In this document: positions 32,746 to 42,820 of the stretch, piece after piece
Layout of the letters: each line of letters begins with the position of its first letter
Numbering within the stretch: the stretch's first letter is position 1
Made by a program: the position numbers and the translations under genes
The notes under the pieces: generated by a model
Told to the model about the DNA's origin: nothing
The model's database searches: none
What the model saw: only the letters and a program-made list of their open reading frames with translations
From: Cafeteria roenbergensis
Lineage: Eukaryota; Sar; Bigyra; Bicosoecida; Cafeteriaceae
Assembly: GCA_008330645.1 (NCBI GenBank)
Contig: VLTN01000002.1
Coordinates: 558,001-622,000 of the forward strand
Direction: 5' to 3'
DNA length: 64,000 bases

Positions 32746-35700
32746 ATGGCAGTGCGGTTCTGCCTGGTGGCAGCGGCTGCGATGCTGCAGCTTGTGGCGG
32801 CGCGGCCCTCGGGAGGAACTCGCAGCCAGTTGATAGCAACACTCGCAGAGCGCGCCGAGGCCTGCCTCTCCGCGGCATGGCTCTCGCTGGAGTCGTTCTT
32901 TTCCCTGCTGGGATCCGCCCTCGCCAACGCGCTGCCCACACTGTGGTGGGCCCTCTCAAGCGACTTCGTGTGGTGGACCTTGGTTGCCGCCCCGTTCCTC
33001 ACCATCGCTGCGTACTTGTTCGCCAGGACTTTGGTGGCTCTCCTGGTCAAGCTGCTCGGCAGGTGCTTCCCAAGCCTCCAGCAGCTCTCGATCAGCCCCC
33101 AGCAAGCCAAGCTTGTGGTGGACAAGGTCGTCCTGGTGCTCATCGTCGCCACGTTCGACGCTGTTCTTGTGCGAGCTTCCGTGGACGTGGCTCTCGCCGA
33201 CAGCACGGCAGAGTGCCCTGCCTGGGGAGAGGAGACCGACGCCGATCTGTTGCTCATGCTGTGGGACCTTGCCACTGGCATGGTGGGTCTGGCGGCGGCG
33301 CTGCTGGCCGGCGCGTTGGCCTGGATCCTCGCTCAGTCGGCCAACCTGCCTGCTCGCCTACACGCCCTGCGCGGGGGAAGCGTGACACAGGTCGGAGTCT
33401 GGAAACCCCTGGCTATTGTGGCTGGCCCAGGAGCAAGTTTTGCCGCCGCCGCCGTCGCGCTGAGCTTGACGGCGCTGTCGTTCCACGACGTCCTGCTCAG
33501 CCTGCCGGGCCTCGTCTCCACCTTGGTCTTTGTCTGCCTGCTCGTGACATCCTTAATCACCGACGCGAGGCTGGCAGCGGGGCTTCCGGCGCCGGCCCAG
33601 ACCTTCACTCCGGCGGGGCTGGTCCTCTCCTGCGTGCTGTGCGGTGCCAGGCGCAGCGCTCCAGCGTTCCTCGACTTCGTTGCTGGCGTCCTGACTTCGC
33701 TGGTTGCGTGCATGCGCAAGGCTGCATCGCTCGAGGACGGCAGCGCCGAAGCCCTGCAGTCCATGCGGGCGACCCTGGATTGTTCGCTTCGCGACTGCTT
33801 TGTGGAGCCAGCAGCTCTCCGCACCCCTGCTGCCAGGCGCAAAGAAGAGGGCCAAGGCGAGGGCGGTGGCCTCGCCGACGCCCCCGCCGGCATCGAGCTC
33901 CCCCTCGACACCACCATCAGTGCCGTCCAGAGGGCCGCTGCAGGGTTTCGAGTGGGAGCGGGCGGAACGGGACAGGAGATCTTCGGCCGCTTGCTTCACC
34001 CCATCGTGCAAGACGAACACGGTGGCCCCGTCTCGGCGTGGTTTGACCAGGTCGAGGCATCCCTCGCCCGGGAGCTGGGGCCGCAGAAGTGCGACAGTTG
34101 CGGCAGCGCTGGATCCCGTATTCGCGGGGCAGTCCAGGCCCTGCTCAGCGACTCGAAGCTCAAGAGCGCCCTCCTCAGCAGCCTCGCGCTGACCCTTTCT
34201 CGCGTAGATATTCCTCTTCGGGAGCAAATGCTCGACGCCTCGGGCGAAACACCGTCTTGGACCAGTGCCATTGTCTCCGTGGGCACCTCCCACCACATTC
34301 TGACTGCGCTCGGGGTTGGGGTGCTGAGCTGGACCTTTGACAAGCTAATGGCAGCCTTGTGGAAGTGCGCAACCCCGCGGCACTCTGCTCCCCGTGCAGC
34401 CGAGGACGAAGCCGCCTGGCACCGCATCGTCTGGCTCATCATCCCCAATGCATCAGTTGCAGCCGCAGCCGCTGTTCTGCCCGTCTGCCTTGCAACTGTG
34501 TTGGCCATCGACCACGCACCGGCAGCCGCGGCTTCCCTCAGCGGTGTCCCAGACTTCGTGGGTGCCTTGGCGGATGCCGCTTTGCTTTTCTTGGGGTGCT
34601 GCTGGCTCTTTGGCCTCGTCGCCGCGATTCGGCTTTTCGCCGCCAATGCCAAGTCGTGGAGCCAAGTCCGCGAGATCTTGTCGCACGTGCGTGCCTCGGC
34701 CTTCCACCTGGTCAAAGGTAACTTCAACCCAGACTCGCAGGTGCACCTGGAGGGTCTGAACAGGCAGATTAAGGGCCTTGCGGCATGGCTGCGCGCCAGG
34801 GCATCCGGTGAAGACAGCGGGAACGCAGAGGCCGCAGCGGAGCGACGCGTTGGCATCCCGGGAGGCGGAGGAAGGCACAGCCAGACCGCGTCGATGCTTC
34901 CCCGGTTCTTGAGTCCAGCAAAGGCCAAGGAAATGCTCGCTAACTTGTGCAAGCTCATCCCAGGGGACATGTTGTATGTGGTCGGGTTGTCGACAGCGAT
35001 TGCCAACCCGGCGTCGGCCGAGCTCCTGGCCTCGTTCCAAGGTGCCAGTGTGGCGCTCAAGTGCCTGGCACCACCTCCGCCAAGCGCCAAAGACCGGCAC
35101 AGCCCTGGCGGCGACAAGTCCCGACCACCAGCCAACGCGTCTGGCACCGGCACTGCGTCTGACCCGGCCAAGGCTTCTGCCAGCCCCACTGCCAGCAAGT
35201 CCGGCGCAGCGTCTGCAAGACCAGAAAGCATGGAGTGGAGAAATGCTCTAGTGCTGCAGACCATCTCGCCAACCGCGCAGCCCCTCGATGGACCCTTCGT
35301 CGTGCGAACGAGAGAGAGCGTCGCTCCATTGCTCAAGTCGGCCAGGGACGCTCGGCATCCCGATGACGCCGGAGGGGCGGGGCTCGATGCCCGCGGAGAC
35401 GCTGCGGGCGAGCCAAGGCACGCTGCGGCTGCAGCCCAAATGGCGTTTGCAGTCTTCGCCGACGGCTCCATGGTCGAGCGCCCGCTCTCCGCCCTGCTAG
35501 CACAGTGCGTGGACAAGATCTACGGGACCGTGCGGGCCAAGTTTCCCTTTCTGCCCGAGCTGCCTGCCAGCAGCGGCTCTGTTCAGCTGCCTGAAATGGC
35601 AGCGCATGTGTCCCTGCGGCTCTCTGTTGCCACTCAGCTGATTGGCAAGCTTGACGACACCCGCGTGTGGTCGACAAGTGCGAGGGAGGTTCATGCAGAG

Positions 35701-38700
35701 GGGCCAAGCACCAGCAACCTCAAGGGACGGGAGAACGTGGAGCTGGTCGTGGACAACCTTGCGCATATTCTCCTGAACGTGGCTTCGCAGGCGTTTCCGT
35801 CAGACGACGTGTCCATGGTGGACGCTGTGCGTCAAGAGTACGCGAAAGAGTGGGCAAGCGCAGTGGAGGAGGCCGGTCTCCGCCTCAAGCCAGGCCTTCC
35901 TCTGGTGGATGAAGCCTGCTTGAATGACACAAACCGCATGGCTGCTGCCTTGGCCATGGCGATGTGCCCGCCGACGGCTTCAGCGTGCCGGCGCGACCTC
36001 TTCATCGACATGACACTCAGCACAATCTGGGACGACCCCAACATGGCCCGGCACTACCGCTCAGGCCCTGCTTTGATGTTTCACGCGGTTTCGCGGCTTG
36101 ACTCCAGCCTGGCAGAGCGATGGGACATTTGGTCGGGGAGTGACTTTGCGGCCAAGCTTGCCGACTCCATCGAGCACGTCGAGAGCCTGTTTCAGGCCAC
36201 GGAGAAGGTGCAGGACCAGCTAGCAAACGGAGGTACAGTTGGGCCCGTGGGCGCCAACTTGGCTGAGGAGGGACTCGAGCGGCGTGCCGGTCGCATCGGG
36301 TTTAGCCAGTGGCTTTACACCTCCAGAGAGGCTGCGAAGACGCTACTGTCGGGGCGTTACGGAGAGGACCTCCGCACCTGGTGCCTGTGCGACGCGCTGA
36401 CGGACGATGAGAACACTGACGCTCTGGCCAAGTTCAGCCTGATCAACAGACGACTTCGCGGTGCGATTGCTCGCGCCTTGCTTCGCCTCGCCAAGGGCTT
36501 GCTTGGCCGCGTTCTGCACCATTCGCTGACCAACGTGAAGGCGATTCTCGAGAAGAAGCCCAAGTGGGTCAGCTTGTGCATCGACTGGCTGGAAGAAGCG
36601 GCGCAAGCAGTGGCAGCGACTGCCGCAGCTGCCAGGGTCGCGGCATCTGCTGGCACCCAAACTGATGCTGCGAAAGCTGGTGGCCCAGGCCTTGCTGCTG
36701 TGGCACGGCCCAAGCCTGAGGACGAGCCGAACGTGGCACTGCCAGCAATTAACTTGGAGGGGCTCGTCGATGCCCTGTCGCCGATTGTCGGAGGACAGCT
36801 GCACAACATCGCGTCGGCAGCCATCATCTTGGGCCTTGTCCACAACCGAAATGACGAGGAATCACCCTGCATTGCGGACTACGGTCGTGATGAGGTGCAA
36901 CAGCCTCAGCAGGCCGACCCGTTCGTTCTGGCGTTGGACCAGTTCCTGGAGGAGATGTGTCTGAGTTCCGAGTACTGGACAGAGACGCGTGGTCATCCCG
37001 CGGTCACGATCGAGCCTCAATCTCCTGCTGCTGCGAAGGAAGGCGTTCACCAGCCGGAGGATGACCTCAGTGAGAGGCGTGTAAGGCACGAGCTCGAAGA
37101 CGGGGAGCCCGAGGAGGACCGGCCGCGCGGGGACGGGGAGCCCGCGCAGGACCGGCCGCGCGGGGACGGGGAGCCCGAGAAGGACCGGCCGCGCGGGGAC
37201 GGGGAGGCCGAGGAGGACCGGCCGCGCGGGGACGGGGAGGCCGCGAAGGACCGGCCGCGCGGGGACGGGGAGGCCGAGAAGGACCAGCCGCGCGGGGACG
37301 GGGAGGCCGAGAAGGACCAGCCGCGCGGGGACGGGGAGGCCGAGAAGGGCCGGCCGCGCGGGGACGGGGAGGCCGAGAAGGACCAGCCGCGCGGGGACGG
37401 GGAGGCCGAGAAGGACCAGCCGCGTGGGGACGGGGAGGCCGAGAAGGACCAGCCGCGCGGGGACGGGGAGCCCGAGAAGGACCAGCCGCGCGGGGACGGG
37501 GAGCCCGAGAAGGACCGGCCGCGCGGGGGCGGTGAGCCCGAGAAGGACCAGCCGCGTGGGGACGGGGAGCCCGAGAAGGACCGGCCGCGTGGGGACGGGG
37601 AGGCCGAGAAGGACCAGCCGCGCGGGGACGGGGAGCCCGAGAAGGACCGGCCGCGCGGGGACGGGGAGCCCGAGAAGGACCGGCCGCGCGGGGACGGGGA
37701 GCCCGAGAAGGACCAGCCGCGCGGGGACGGGGAGCCCGAGAAGGACCGGCCGCGCGGGGACGGGGAGCCCGAGAAGGACCGGCCGCGCGGGGACGGGGAG
37801 CCCGAGAAGGACCGGCCAACAAGCATCGGGCTTGATCACAACCCTCTTCGGGAAGGGCCGGGTTGTGTGCCGCTCTCACTCGGTCGGCAAGACGACTCGG
37901 TCGCACCTGAAGGGGTTGAGGTGGCGGACAGTTTCGACAACAGGCTGAAGCGTCACGCAGCGGGGACAGCCGCGTCCAAGGTGGTCCCAAGAGTGTTGGC
38001 ACTCCCCCAGATGCTTTCTCTCGCGGCATCCGAGCCTGCTGCGGCGCTCAAACTGGTCCTTGGCGAGGGCGAGGTGCCGAGGCGCGGCGACGCGCTCGCA
38101 TCGTGCCTCGGACAGCCCAGCGGCGGGAGGGTGTCTGCCACAGTGGAGGTGCTGCTTCGCACGGCGAAAGAGGTCGAAGCACTGAGCTCATCCCTCGTTG
38201 GCAGCCCCTCTGGTGCAGCCGGGGATGCGCTGGCGGATGCGATGGCGAGGTCACCAGTTGGGGCGCCACTCCGTGCAGTCCTTGCAGCGGTCACCAAGGA
38301 GGGTGCCGCAGCGTCCTGGACCCAAACCAAGCAGAAGCGGCACGCTGCCCCAGCCTCCGCGCAGCGGGAAGCGAAGGGAAGCATGGACATCTTCTTGCAG
38401 CCAGACCAGCTCATTGAAGAGGAAGAATCCCCCCCGGCTCCCGACGACCCCGTCAGTGGCATGGACGACGATGCCCACGCCGCGGGCCGAGCCTGTGCAT
38501 CATGGGACAGGTTGGCGTCGTGGCTTGGCAAGGCCCGCATGGCGAGCGGCTCTTGGGGCGGACGTCTGCGCGCCGCCTCCGAAGGCGAGCTGCCCTCCCA
38601 GGACGTGCTCGGCGCGTGTGCGGCGCAGGCCATTGCCACCCACCTCATGCGCATTTGCAGCGAGCTGACGCCATTGATCGACCAGGCAGTGGAGCTGCAG

Positions 38701-41700
38701 GCGCCTTGGCCAGTGCCGCAGCCGGGCCACCACGAGGCGTCCGGCCTGATGAGCGCGTGGGCAGTCGACTGCGAGAAGCCGGCCGTGGAAAGGCCCGCAA
38801 CGTCACCCCGGGTCACCGCTGACACTCAACTGGCGATGCGGGCATCGTACGTCTTTCCGATGATGCGGTTTATCGCTGGCCGAGGGGACGCCTTCGGTGC
38901 CAGCATTCTACGCAGCGTTGCTGGTCAGGACACCGGGCCGCGAGCTTCTGCAGGCGGCAGCGATGCCATTGCGGCCAAAATCGTTCCCCATGTCAAGGCC
39001 GTGCTCAAGGCTGTGCGTTCTTCGAAACAGCTCGAGCTGGCGGCAGCATGGCTGAAGCGGGAAGCGGCGAGCACACCGCTCGTTCTGAGCAAGGCGGAAG
39101 GCGTTCCCAGCAAGCTGTTTGCCGGAGTTGTTGTGGCCGGGGTCTGGAACGCGACGCACCTCACCAAGTCCGAGGCGTTCAAGCTGAAGCGCACGACGAC
39201 GGCCGCGCTCTTTGGAGGAAGCTTTGACGTTGCCAACGCAATCATCGCTTCGAAGCCGTCGGACGCGTCGGAGCTCGGCGTCTCGGCCTCTGCAACGCCC
39301 GTTGGGCCCGATGACGCAGCTCTGGCGGAGAAGGCCCTTGCCACCGTTCAGGACAGCAGGAGCAACAGGCTTGCTGAGTCCTTTGTTGCACTTGGCCTGC
39401 TGGTGTCAGCAGTGTCGCTGGACGGCGACGAGGACCGAGTGCGCCAGCTGGAGACGTGCGACCCTGAGGCTCCGCCTCCTCCAGAACTTGCGCAGCTATT
39501 GCCTGCTGGCGACGCGCTCGCGCGGCTGCGTGCGTGGGCACTCTGTCCGTCCGGCGGCGCACAGCTGTACGCGCTGCTCTCCGACTTGGTGAAGAAGCGC
39601 CTGGAAACCCAAAGCAGCTGCGCGGACGGTGAAGCGCAAGGCCACGCGTGCGCCGCTGCAGCCGGAGCGGCTGCTTCGCGTGTGGCAGGCATGTGGCATG
39701 ATGGCATTGGAGCCGAAGTCGCCGCTCTAGCTCAGGCCATGTCTGGCCTCGCTCCCGCCACGTCCGGGGCCGCCTCGCCTTCCGACCACGATCTTCTGGC
39801 TGATCTCGCAGGCGCAGTGCTGCTTCATCTCCAGTCGAGTGGGCTTGACGTGGCCCAGTTTCAGAAGGAGGAGCTGCCGGGGGAGCTCCAGCGCTTTTTG
39901 GCCAGGGCCACAACGCAGGCCGCCAGCACTGCGGCTCGCGAGGCCGCCGGCTCAGCCCTTCAGCACTTGAGCTGGCCCAAATCGAAAGCCAGCGAGCGGC
40001 TGCTGAACCCGGCGGAGCTGGTACTGCGCCGAGTTTGCCAGGCTGAGCACATCACTCCTGAAATGTTCGCCGTGGGCGTCGCGGCTCTGATCTTCCGCCC
40101 TGCTGCGCAGCTGCGGCAGCAGTGCCTCGAGGCGCAGCGTATGCACAAGCAGACTGTCAGCCACACGGCAGCACTTGGACTCCGTGGCGGGCCCGCGTCC
40201 GCCGAACAGCTCGCGGCCGTGCGGCGCCTGAAGAACCGACTGGGCCCCGGGTTTGACAACTGGCGCAATGCCGCTGCGTCACCGCCAGCGGTCAAATGGG
40301 ACTCAGTGTCGCAGGGGGTGGCATCGCTGGCTCCGCTGCATGTCCCGGCTCTGAAGGCTTTCGTCGAAGCGGCCTCCTCGGCGGCTCCTAGCGGCGTTGC
40401 CAAGCACGCAGCTGTCTGGGAAGCAGCCCTGGACTGGCTCCAAGGGCCCGGCTGGCCCAGAGTTGTTGGGGCCATTGCCTTGCACCTGGCAGCGGCCGGA
40501 GTATTGGCTCCTGATGCCATCGCAACAAGCGGCGCGCTCGTGACCAACGAGGCGCTCCTTCGACGGTCAGATGTGCTTGAGATCATGGACGACGCACTAG
40601 CGGAGCACCCCGCTTTGTCCAGTGGCGACCCTGCGGTTGCAGTGATGCGGGGCGTTCTGATCAGGCACGTGGACGATGCAAGCTTGAGGCAAAACTCTCC
40701 TGAGCGTCTGGCCCGCACCCGTATTGCAGCTCTCTTGGCAAAGGTTGCTGCCTGGGATCCGACGCTCACAGATGATCAAGAGTCCGGGAGTCCAGTTTCC
40801 GCGCCGACGTCCATGGTGCCAGCTGGCCGACCTGCTCGGCCTCAGGGCCGCCCGACCAGGCCAAGCGGCGCCGCAGCAAAGCCCCCCGCCCGCCCAGGGG
40901 CTCACGGCCGCCCAGGCAGACCCGCCGGGCCAGGCGCTCAGCGGCCGGGTCGCCCTCGAGGCCCCCCGCGCGCTTCTCCAGCCCGTGCGGAGGGCGCGAG
41001 ATCGCAGCTTGGAGCGTCGGTGCATTCCCGGGCAGGCCCGCAGGCCAGTCCGCTTGCAGAAGGGCGCCGGGCTGTCGACTCCCGTGCCGAGAGCATGATA
41101 CATGCCGCGGTCTCCGACGCGGTCAAAGTGGCCCTCTCCATCGTTTGCGAGTGGAGGGGCAGCGAGGCGTCGAGGGCAGCCAGTGCGGCGGCCGAGCCAA
41201 CGCATCCTGCCGCGGCCTCGCACGAGCTCGCACTGCTGCAAGCCTGGCTCGCAGCTCACGCAGCCGACTTCCACGGTGGTGATGCTTGGGCGAGCAGCTT
41301 CCTGAGAGCAACCGCAGTTCCTGGGCGCATCCGGTCCGTGGGCGATGAGCTCAAGTCCACGGCAGCCCGCGCAGCGGTCAGGGCTGCAGCCGCGCCAACG
41401 ACTGCTTCAGGCAGGCCCATGGTGTCAATGGGAAGCTTGCCTCGCCAGGCTGCTGTACCGGCGGCTCCGCCAGCTGCCGCCCAGGCAGAGCCCGCTGGGG
41501 AGCGTGCCAGAGCCGACGACGAGGCACCAGCAGACCATGAGGCACAGTCGCAGTCACCGCCGCAACCGGGTGTGCCGAAGCTCTCACAGCCAACGGAGGC
41601 CACGCTTGGCCCCGACGATGCTGCCATCTTGTCTTCGACCGACTCTCAAGGTGACTCTCCAGTCCCTGCAGTGTCGGCCTCCACCTCATGGCTGTGGAGC

Positions 41701-42639
41701 CTCTTTGCCGCGCCGACGGGCCCCACTGGCGAACCAGTGACCCGTATGGCAGAGTCAGCGTCAGCCTCGACAGGCTCTGCAAGCAAGCTGGCTAACGCCA
41801 CCGCGGCTGTGGAAGCTGCTGCCCCCGCGGCTGTAGACGCCCCCGCGGCTGTGGAAGCTGCCCCCGCGGCTGCGGTCGACGCCCCCGCGGCTGTGGAGAC
41901 TGCCCCCGCGGCTGCGGTCGACGCCCCCGCGGCTGTGGAGGCTGCCCCTGCGGCTGTGGAGGCTGCCCCCGCGGCTGTGGAAGCTGCTGCCCCTGCGGCT
42001 GCGGTCGACGCCCCCGCGGCTGTGGAGGCTGCCCCCGCGGCTGCGGTCGACGCCCCCGCGGCTGTGGAGGCTGCCCCCGCGGCTGCGGTCGACGCCCCCG
42101 CGGCTGTGGAGGCTGCCCCCGCGGCTGCGGTTGACGCCCCCGCGGCTGTGGAGGCTGCCCCCGCGGCTGCGGTCGACGCCCCCGCGGCTGTGAAGGCTGC
42201 CCCTGCGGCTGTGAAGGTCGCCCCCGCGGCTGTGGAGGCTGCCCCCGCGGCTGTGGAAGCTGCCCCCGCGGCTGTGGAGGCTGCCCCCGCGGCTGTGGAA
42301 GCTGCCCCCGTGGCTGTGGAAGCTGCTGCCCCTGCGGCTGCGGTCGACGCCCCCGTGGCTGTGGAGGCTGCCCCCGCGGCTGCTGTCGACGCCCCCGCGG
42401 CTGTGGAGGCTGCCCCCGCGGCTGCGGTCGACGCCCCCGCGGCTGCGGACGACGCTCCCGCGGCTGTGGAAGCTGCCCCCGCGGCTTCGCAAGCACCGAT
42501 AGCTGCCGAGGCGCACGCTCTGGACGATGATTCAGACTCCGATGACTCCGACGACGAGTTCAGTGCATTCCGATCGAGGGCTCAAGCACTCAAGGACCAA
42601 ATGCGCGCCGCTCTCGCGCGGGAAAGCGGGGCAGAGTGA
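32746..42639 (+). CDS. Uncharacterised 3,297-aa membrane protein with two large internal repeats
   Basis: Single open frame, 9.9 kb without an intron. ATG 32746 was chosen because it opens a classic signal peptide (MAVRFCLVAAAAMLQLVAA). Strongly hydrophobic segments lie at about 66-105, 124-150, 168-197, 231-272, 517-540, 569-592 and 612-633, giving a multi-span N-terminal region. The next ~2,600 residues look soluble and helical, with Ala/Leu-rich sequence and regular Trp. Landmarks: Pro/Ser linker (790-830), 22 tandem copies of GDGEPEKDRPR (about 1452-1691), a long helical region (1700-2680), an Arg/Pro/Gly-rich segment (about 2690-2760), an Ala/Pro/Val repeat (about 3020-3247) and an acidic tail (DDDSDSDDSDDEF). 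I recognise no known domain. It sits between the two TSP1 paralogues on the same strand, 315 bp and 181 bp from them, suggesting a surface or secretory-pathway role. Clean codon usage, a high-quality start and length far beyond chance support a real gene. Confidence 0.75.
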   Translation: MAVRFCLVAAAAMLQLVAARPSGGTRSQLIATLAERAEACLSAAWLSLESFFSLLGSALANALPTLWWALSSDFVWWTLVAAPFLTIAAYLFARTLVALLVKLLGRCFPSLQQLSISPQQAKLVVDKVVLVLIVATFDAVLVRASVDVALADSTAECPAWGEETDADLLLMLWDLATGMVGLAAALLAGALAWILAQSANLPARLHALRGGSVTQVGVWKPLAIVAGPGASFAAAAVALSLTALSFHDVLLSLPGLVSTLVFVCLLVTSLITDARLAAGLPAPAQTFTPAGLVLSCVLCGARRSAPAFLDFVAGVLTSLVACMRKAASLEDGSAEALQSMRATLDCSLRDCFVEPAALRTPAARRKEEGQGEGGGLADAPAGIELPLDTTISAVQRAAAGFRVGAGGTGQEIFGRLLHPIVQDEHGGPVSAWFDQVEASLARELGPQKCDSCGSAGSRIRGAVQALLSDSKLKSALLSSLALTLSRVDIPLREQMLDASGETPSWTSAIVSVGTSHHILTALGVGVLSWTFDKLMAALWKCATPRHSAPRAAEDEAAWHRIVWLIIPNASVAAAAAVLPVCLATVLAIDHAPAAAASLSGVPDFVGALADAALLFLGCCWLFGLVAAIRLFAANAKSWSQVREILSHVRASAFHLVKGNFNPDSQVHLEGLNRQIKGLAAWLRARASGEDSGNAEAAAERRVGIPGGGGRHSQTASMLPRFLSPAKAKEMLANLCKLIPGDMLYVVGLSTAIANPASAELLASFQGASVALKCLAPPPPSAKDRHSPGGDKSRPPANASGTGTASDPAKASASPTASKSGAASARPESMEWRNALVLQTISPTAQPLDGPFVVRTRESVAPLLKSARDARHPDDAGGAGLDARGDAAGEPRHAAAAAQMAFAVFADGSMVERPLSALLAQCVDKIYGTVRAKFPFLPELPASSGSVQLPEMAAHVSLRLSVATQLIGKLDDTRVWSTSAREVHAEGPSTSNLKGRENVELVVDNLAHILLNVASQAFPSDDVSMVDAVRQEYAKEWASAVEEAGLRLKPGLPLVDEACLNDTNRMAAALAMAMCPPTASACRRDLFIDMTLSTIWDDPNMARHYRSGPALMFHAVSRLDSSLAERWDIWSGSDFAAKLADSIEHVESLFQATEKVQDQLANGGTVGPVGANLAEEGLERRAGRIGFSQWLYTSREAAKTLLSGRYGEDLRTWCLCDALTDDENTDALAKFSLINRRLRGAIARALLRLAKGLLGRVLHHSLTNVKAILEKKPKWVSLCIDWLEEAAQAVAATAAAARVAASAGTQTDAAKAGGPGLAAVARPKPEDEPNVALPAINLEGLVDALSPIVGGQLHNIASAAIILGLVHNRNDEESPCIADYGRDEVQQPQQADPFVLALDQFLEEMCLSSEYWTETRGHPAVTIEPQSPAAAKEGVHQPEDDLSERRVRHELEDGEPEEDRPRGDGEPAQDRPRGDGEPEKDRPRGDGEAEEDRPRGDGEAAKDRPRGDGEAEKDQPRGDGEAEKDQPRGDGEAEKGRPRGDGEAEKDQPRGDGEAEKDQPRGDGEAEKDQPRGDGEPEKDQPRGDGEPEKDRPRGGGEPEKDQPRGDGEPEKDRPRGDGEAEKDQPRGDGEPEKDRPRGDGEPEKDRPRGDGEPEKDQPRGDGEPEKDRPRGDGEPEKDRPRGDGEPEKDRPTSIGLDHNPLREGPGCVPLSLGRQDDSVAPEGVEVADSFDNRLKRHAAGTAASKVVPRVLALPQMLSLAASEPAAALKLVLGEGEVPRRGDALASCLGQPSGGRVSATVEVLLRTAKEVEALSSSLVGSPSGAAGDALADAMARSPVGAPLRAVLAAVTKEGAAASWTQTKQKRHAAPASAQREAKGSMDIFLQPDQLIEEEESPPAPDDPVSGMDDDAHAAGRACASWDRLASWLGKARMASGSWGGRLRAASEGELPSQDVLGACAAQAIATHLMRICSELTPLIDQAVELQAPWPVPQPGHHEASGLMSAWAVDCEKPAVERPATSPRVTADTQLAMRASYVFPMMRFIAGRGDAFGASILRSVAGQDTGPRASAGGSDAIAAKIVPHVKAVLKAVRSSKQLELAAAWLKREAASTPLVLSKAEGVPSKLFAGVVVAGVWNATHLTKSEAFKLKRTTTAALFGGSFDVANAIIASKPSDASELGVSASATPVGPDDAALAEKALATVQDSRSNRLAESFVALGLLVSAVSLDGDEDRVRQLETCDPEAPPPPELAQLLPAGDALARLRAWALCPSGGAQLYALLSDLVKKRLETQSSCADGEAQGHACAAAAGAAASRVAGMWHDGIGAEVAALAQAMSGLAPATSGAASPSDHDLLADLAGAVLLHLQSSGLDVAQFQKEELPGELQRFLARATTQAASTAAREAAGSALQHLSWPKSKASERLLNPAELVLRRVCQAEHITPEMFAVGVAALIFRPAAQLRQQCLEAQRMHKQTVSHTAALGLRGGPASAEQLAAVRRLKNRLGPGFDNWRNAAASPPAVKWDSVSQGVASLAPLHVPALKAFVEAASSAAPSGVAKHAAVWEAALDWLQGPGWPRVVGAIALHLAAAGVLAPDAIATSGALVTNEALLRRSDVLEIMDDALAEHPALSSGDPAVAVMRGVLIRHVDDASLRQNSPERLARTRIAALLAKVAAWDPTLTDDQESGSPVSAPTSMVPAGRPARPQGRPTRPSGAAAKPPARPGAHGRPGRPAGPGAQRPGRPRGPPRASPARAEGARSQLGASVHSRAGPQASPLAEGRRAVDSRAESMIHAAVSDAVKVALSIVCEWRGSEASRAASAAAEPTHPAAASHELALLQAWLAAHAADFHGGDAWASSFLRATAVPGRIRSVGDELKSTAARAAVRAAAAPTTASGRPMVSMGSLPRQAAVPAAPPAAAQAEPAGERARADDEAPADHEAQSQSPPQPGVPKLSQPTEATLGPDDAAILSSTDSQGDSPVPAVSASTSWLWSLFAAPTGPTGEPVTRMAESASASTGSASKLANATAAVEAAAPAAVDAPAAVEAAPAAAVDAPAAVETAPAAAVDAPAAVEAAPAAVEAAPAAVEAAAPAAAVDAPAAVEAAPAAAVDAPAAVEAAPAAAVDAPAAVEAAPAAAVDAPAAVEAAPAAAVDAPAAVKAAPAAVKVAPAAVEAAPAAVEAAPAAVEAAPAAVEAAPVAVEAAAPAAAVDAPVAVEAAPAAAVDAPAAVEAAPAAAVDAPAAADDAPAAVEAAPAASQAPIAAEAHALDDDSDSDDSDDEFSAFRSRAQALKDQMRAALARESGAE
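37099..37818 (+). repeat. Coding minisatellite: 22 x 33 bp, consensus GDGEPEKDRPR
   Basis: Twenty-two head-to-tail 33-bp units in frame. Variation is nearly confined to a few codons: CCC/GCC (Pro/Ala at position 4), CGG/CAG (Arg/Gln at position 9), and rare changes in the first units (EED, AQD, AAK) and unit 8 (EKG). Unit ends are more diverged at the 5' side, as expected when the array expands internally. The protein segment is extremely charged, with alternating acidic and basic residues. Confidence 0.95.
41803..42486 (+). repeat. Ala/Pro/Val coding repeat (21-bp based, about 680 bp)
   Basis: Imperfect tandem array whose units alternate between APAAVEA and APAAAVD types, built on GCCCCCGCGGCTGTGGAGGC-like 20- to 21-bp words. 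Higher-order doublets (VDAPAAVEAAPAAA) repeat many times. Sporadic changes (VKA, PVAVE, ADDA) mark individual units. It lies near the C-terminus of the 3,297-residue protein, just before the acidic tail. Confidence 0.93.
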
Positions 42640-42820
42640 TTGACCTTCGTTCGTTGCTTGAGGCCGTGTGCGCTTGTGTTTCGTGACCGCGCAAAACGCG
42701 CATGGCAAAGACAGCTCGAACTGTCCGTGCACTGTCGAAGGGCGTTGCTCCGGACTCTGCAGTTGAAGGGCGCCTCGCTTGCCTGCCACTCGGATGCGCG
42801 CCAGTCGAGCGCCGAGGCTC

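Noticed and set aside
37099-37818. Regularly spaced repeats suggesting a CRISPR-like array
   Set aside because: Units are contiguous with no unique spacers and lie in frame inside a eukaryotic coding sequence. It is a minisatellite.
36862-37839. Minus-strand frames of 250-325 codons over the 33-bp repeat (LLGLPVPARPV or PSRAPRPRAAG repeats)
   Set aside because: A 33-bp repeat with no stop in any frame opens all six frames. Only the plus frame continues into non-repeat coding sequence on both sides.
41761-42516. Minus-strand Gly/Ser/Arg-His repeat frames
   Set aside because: Mirror image of the Ala/Pro/Val array; same argument as for the 33-bp repeat.
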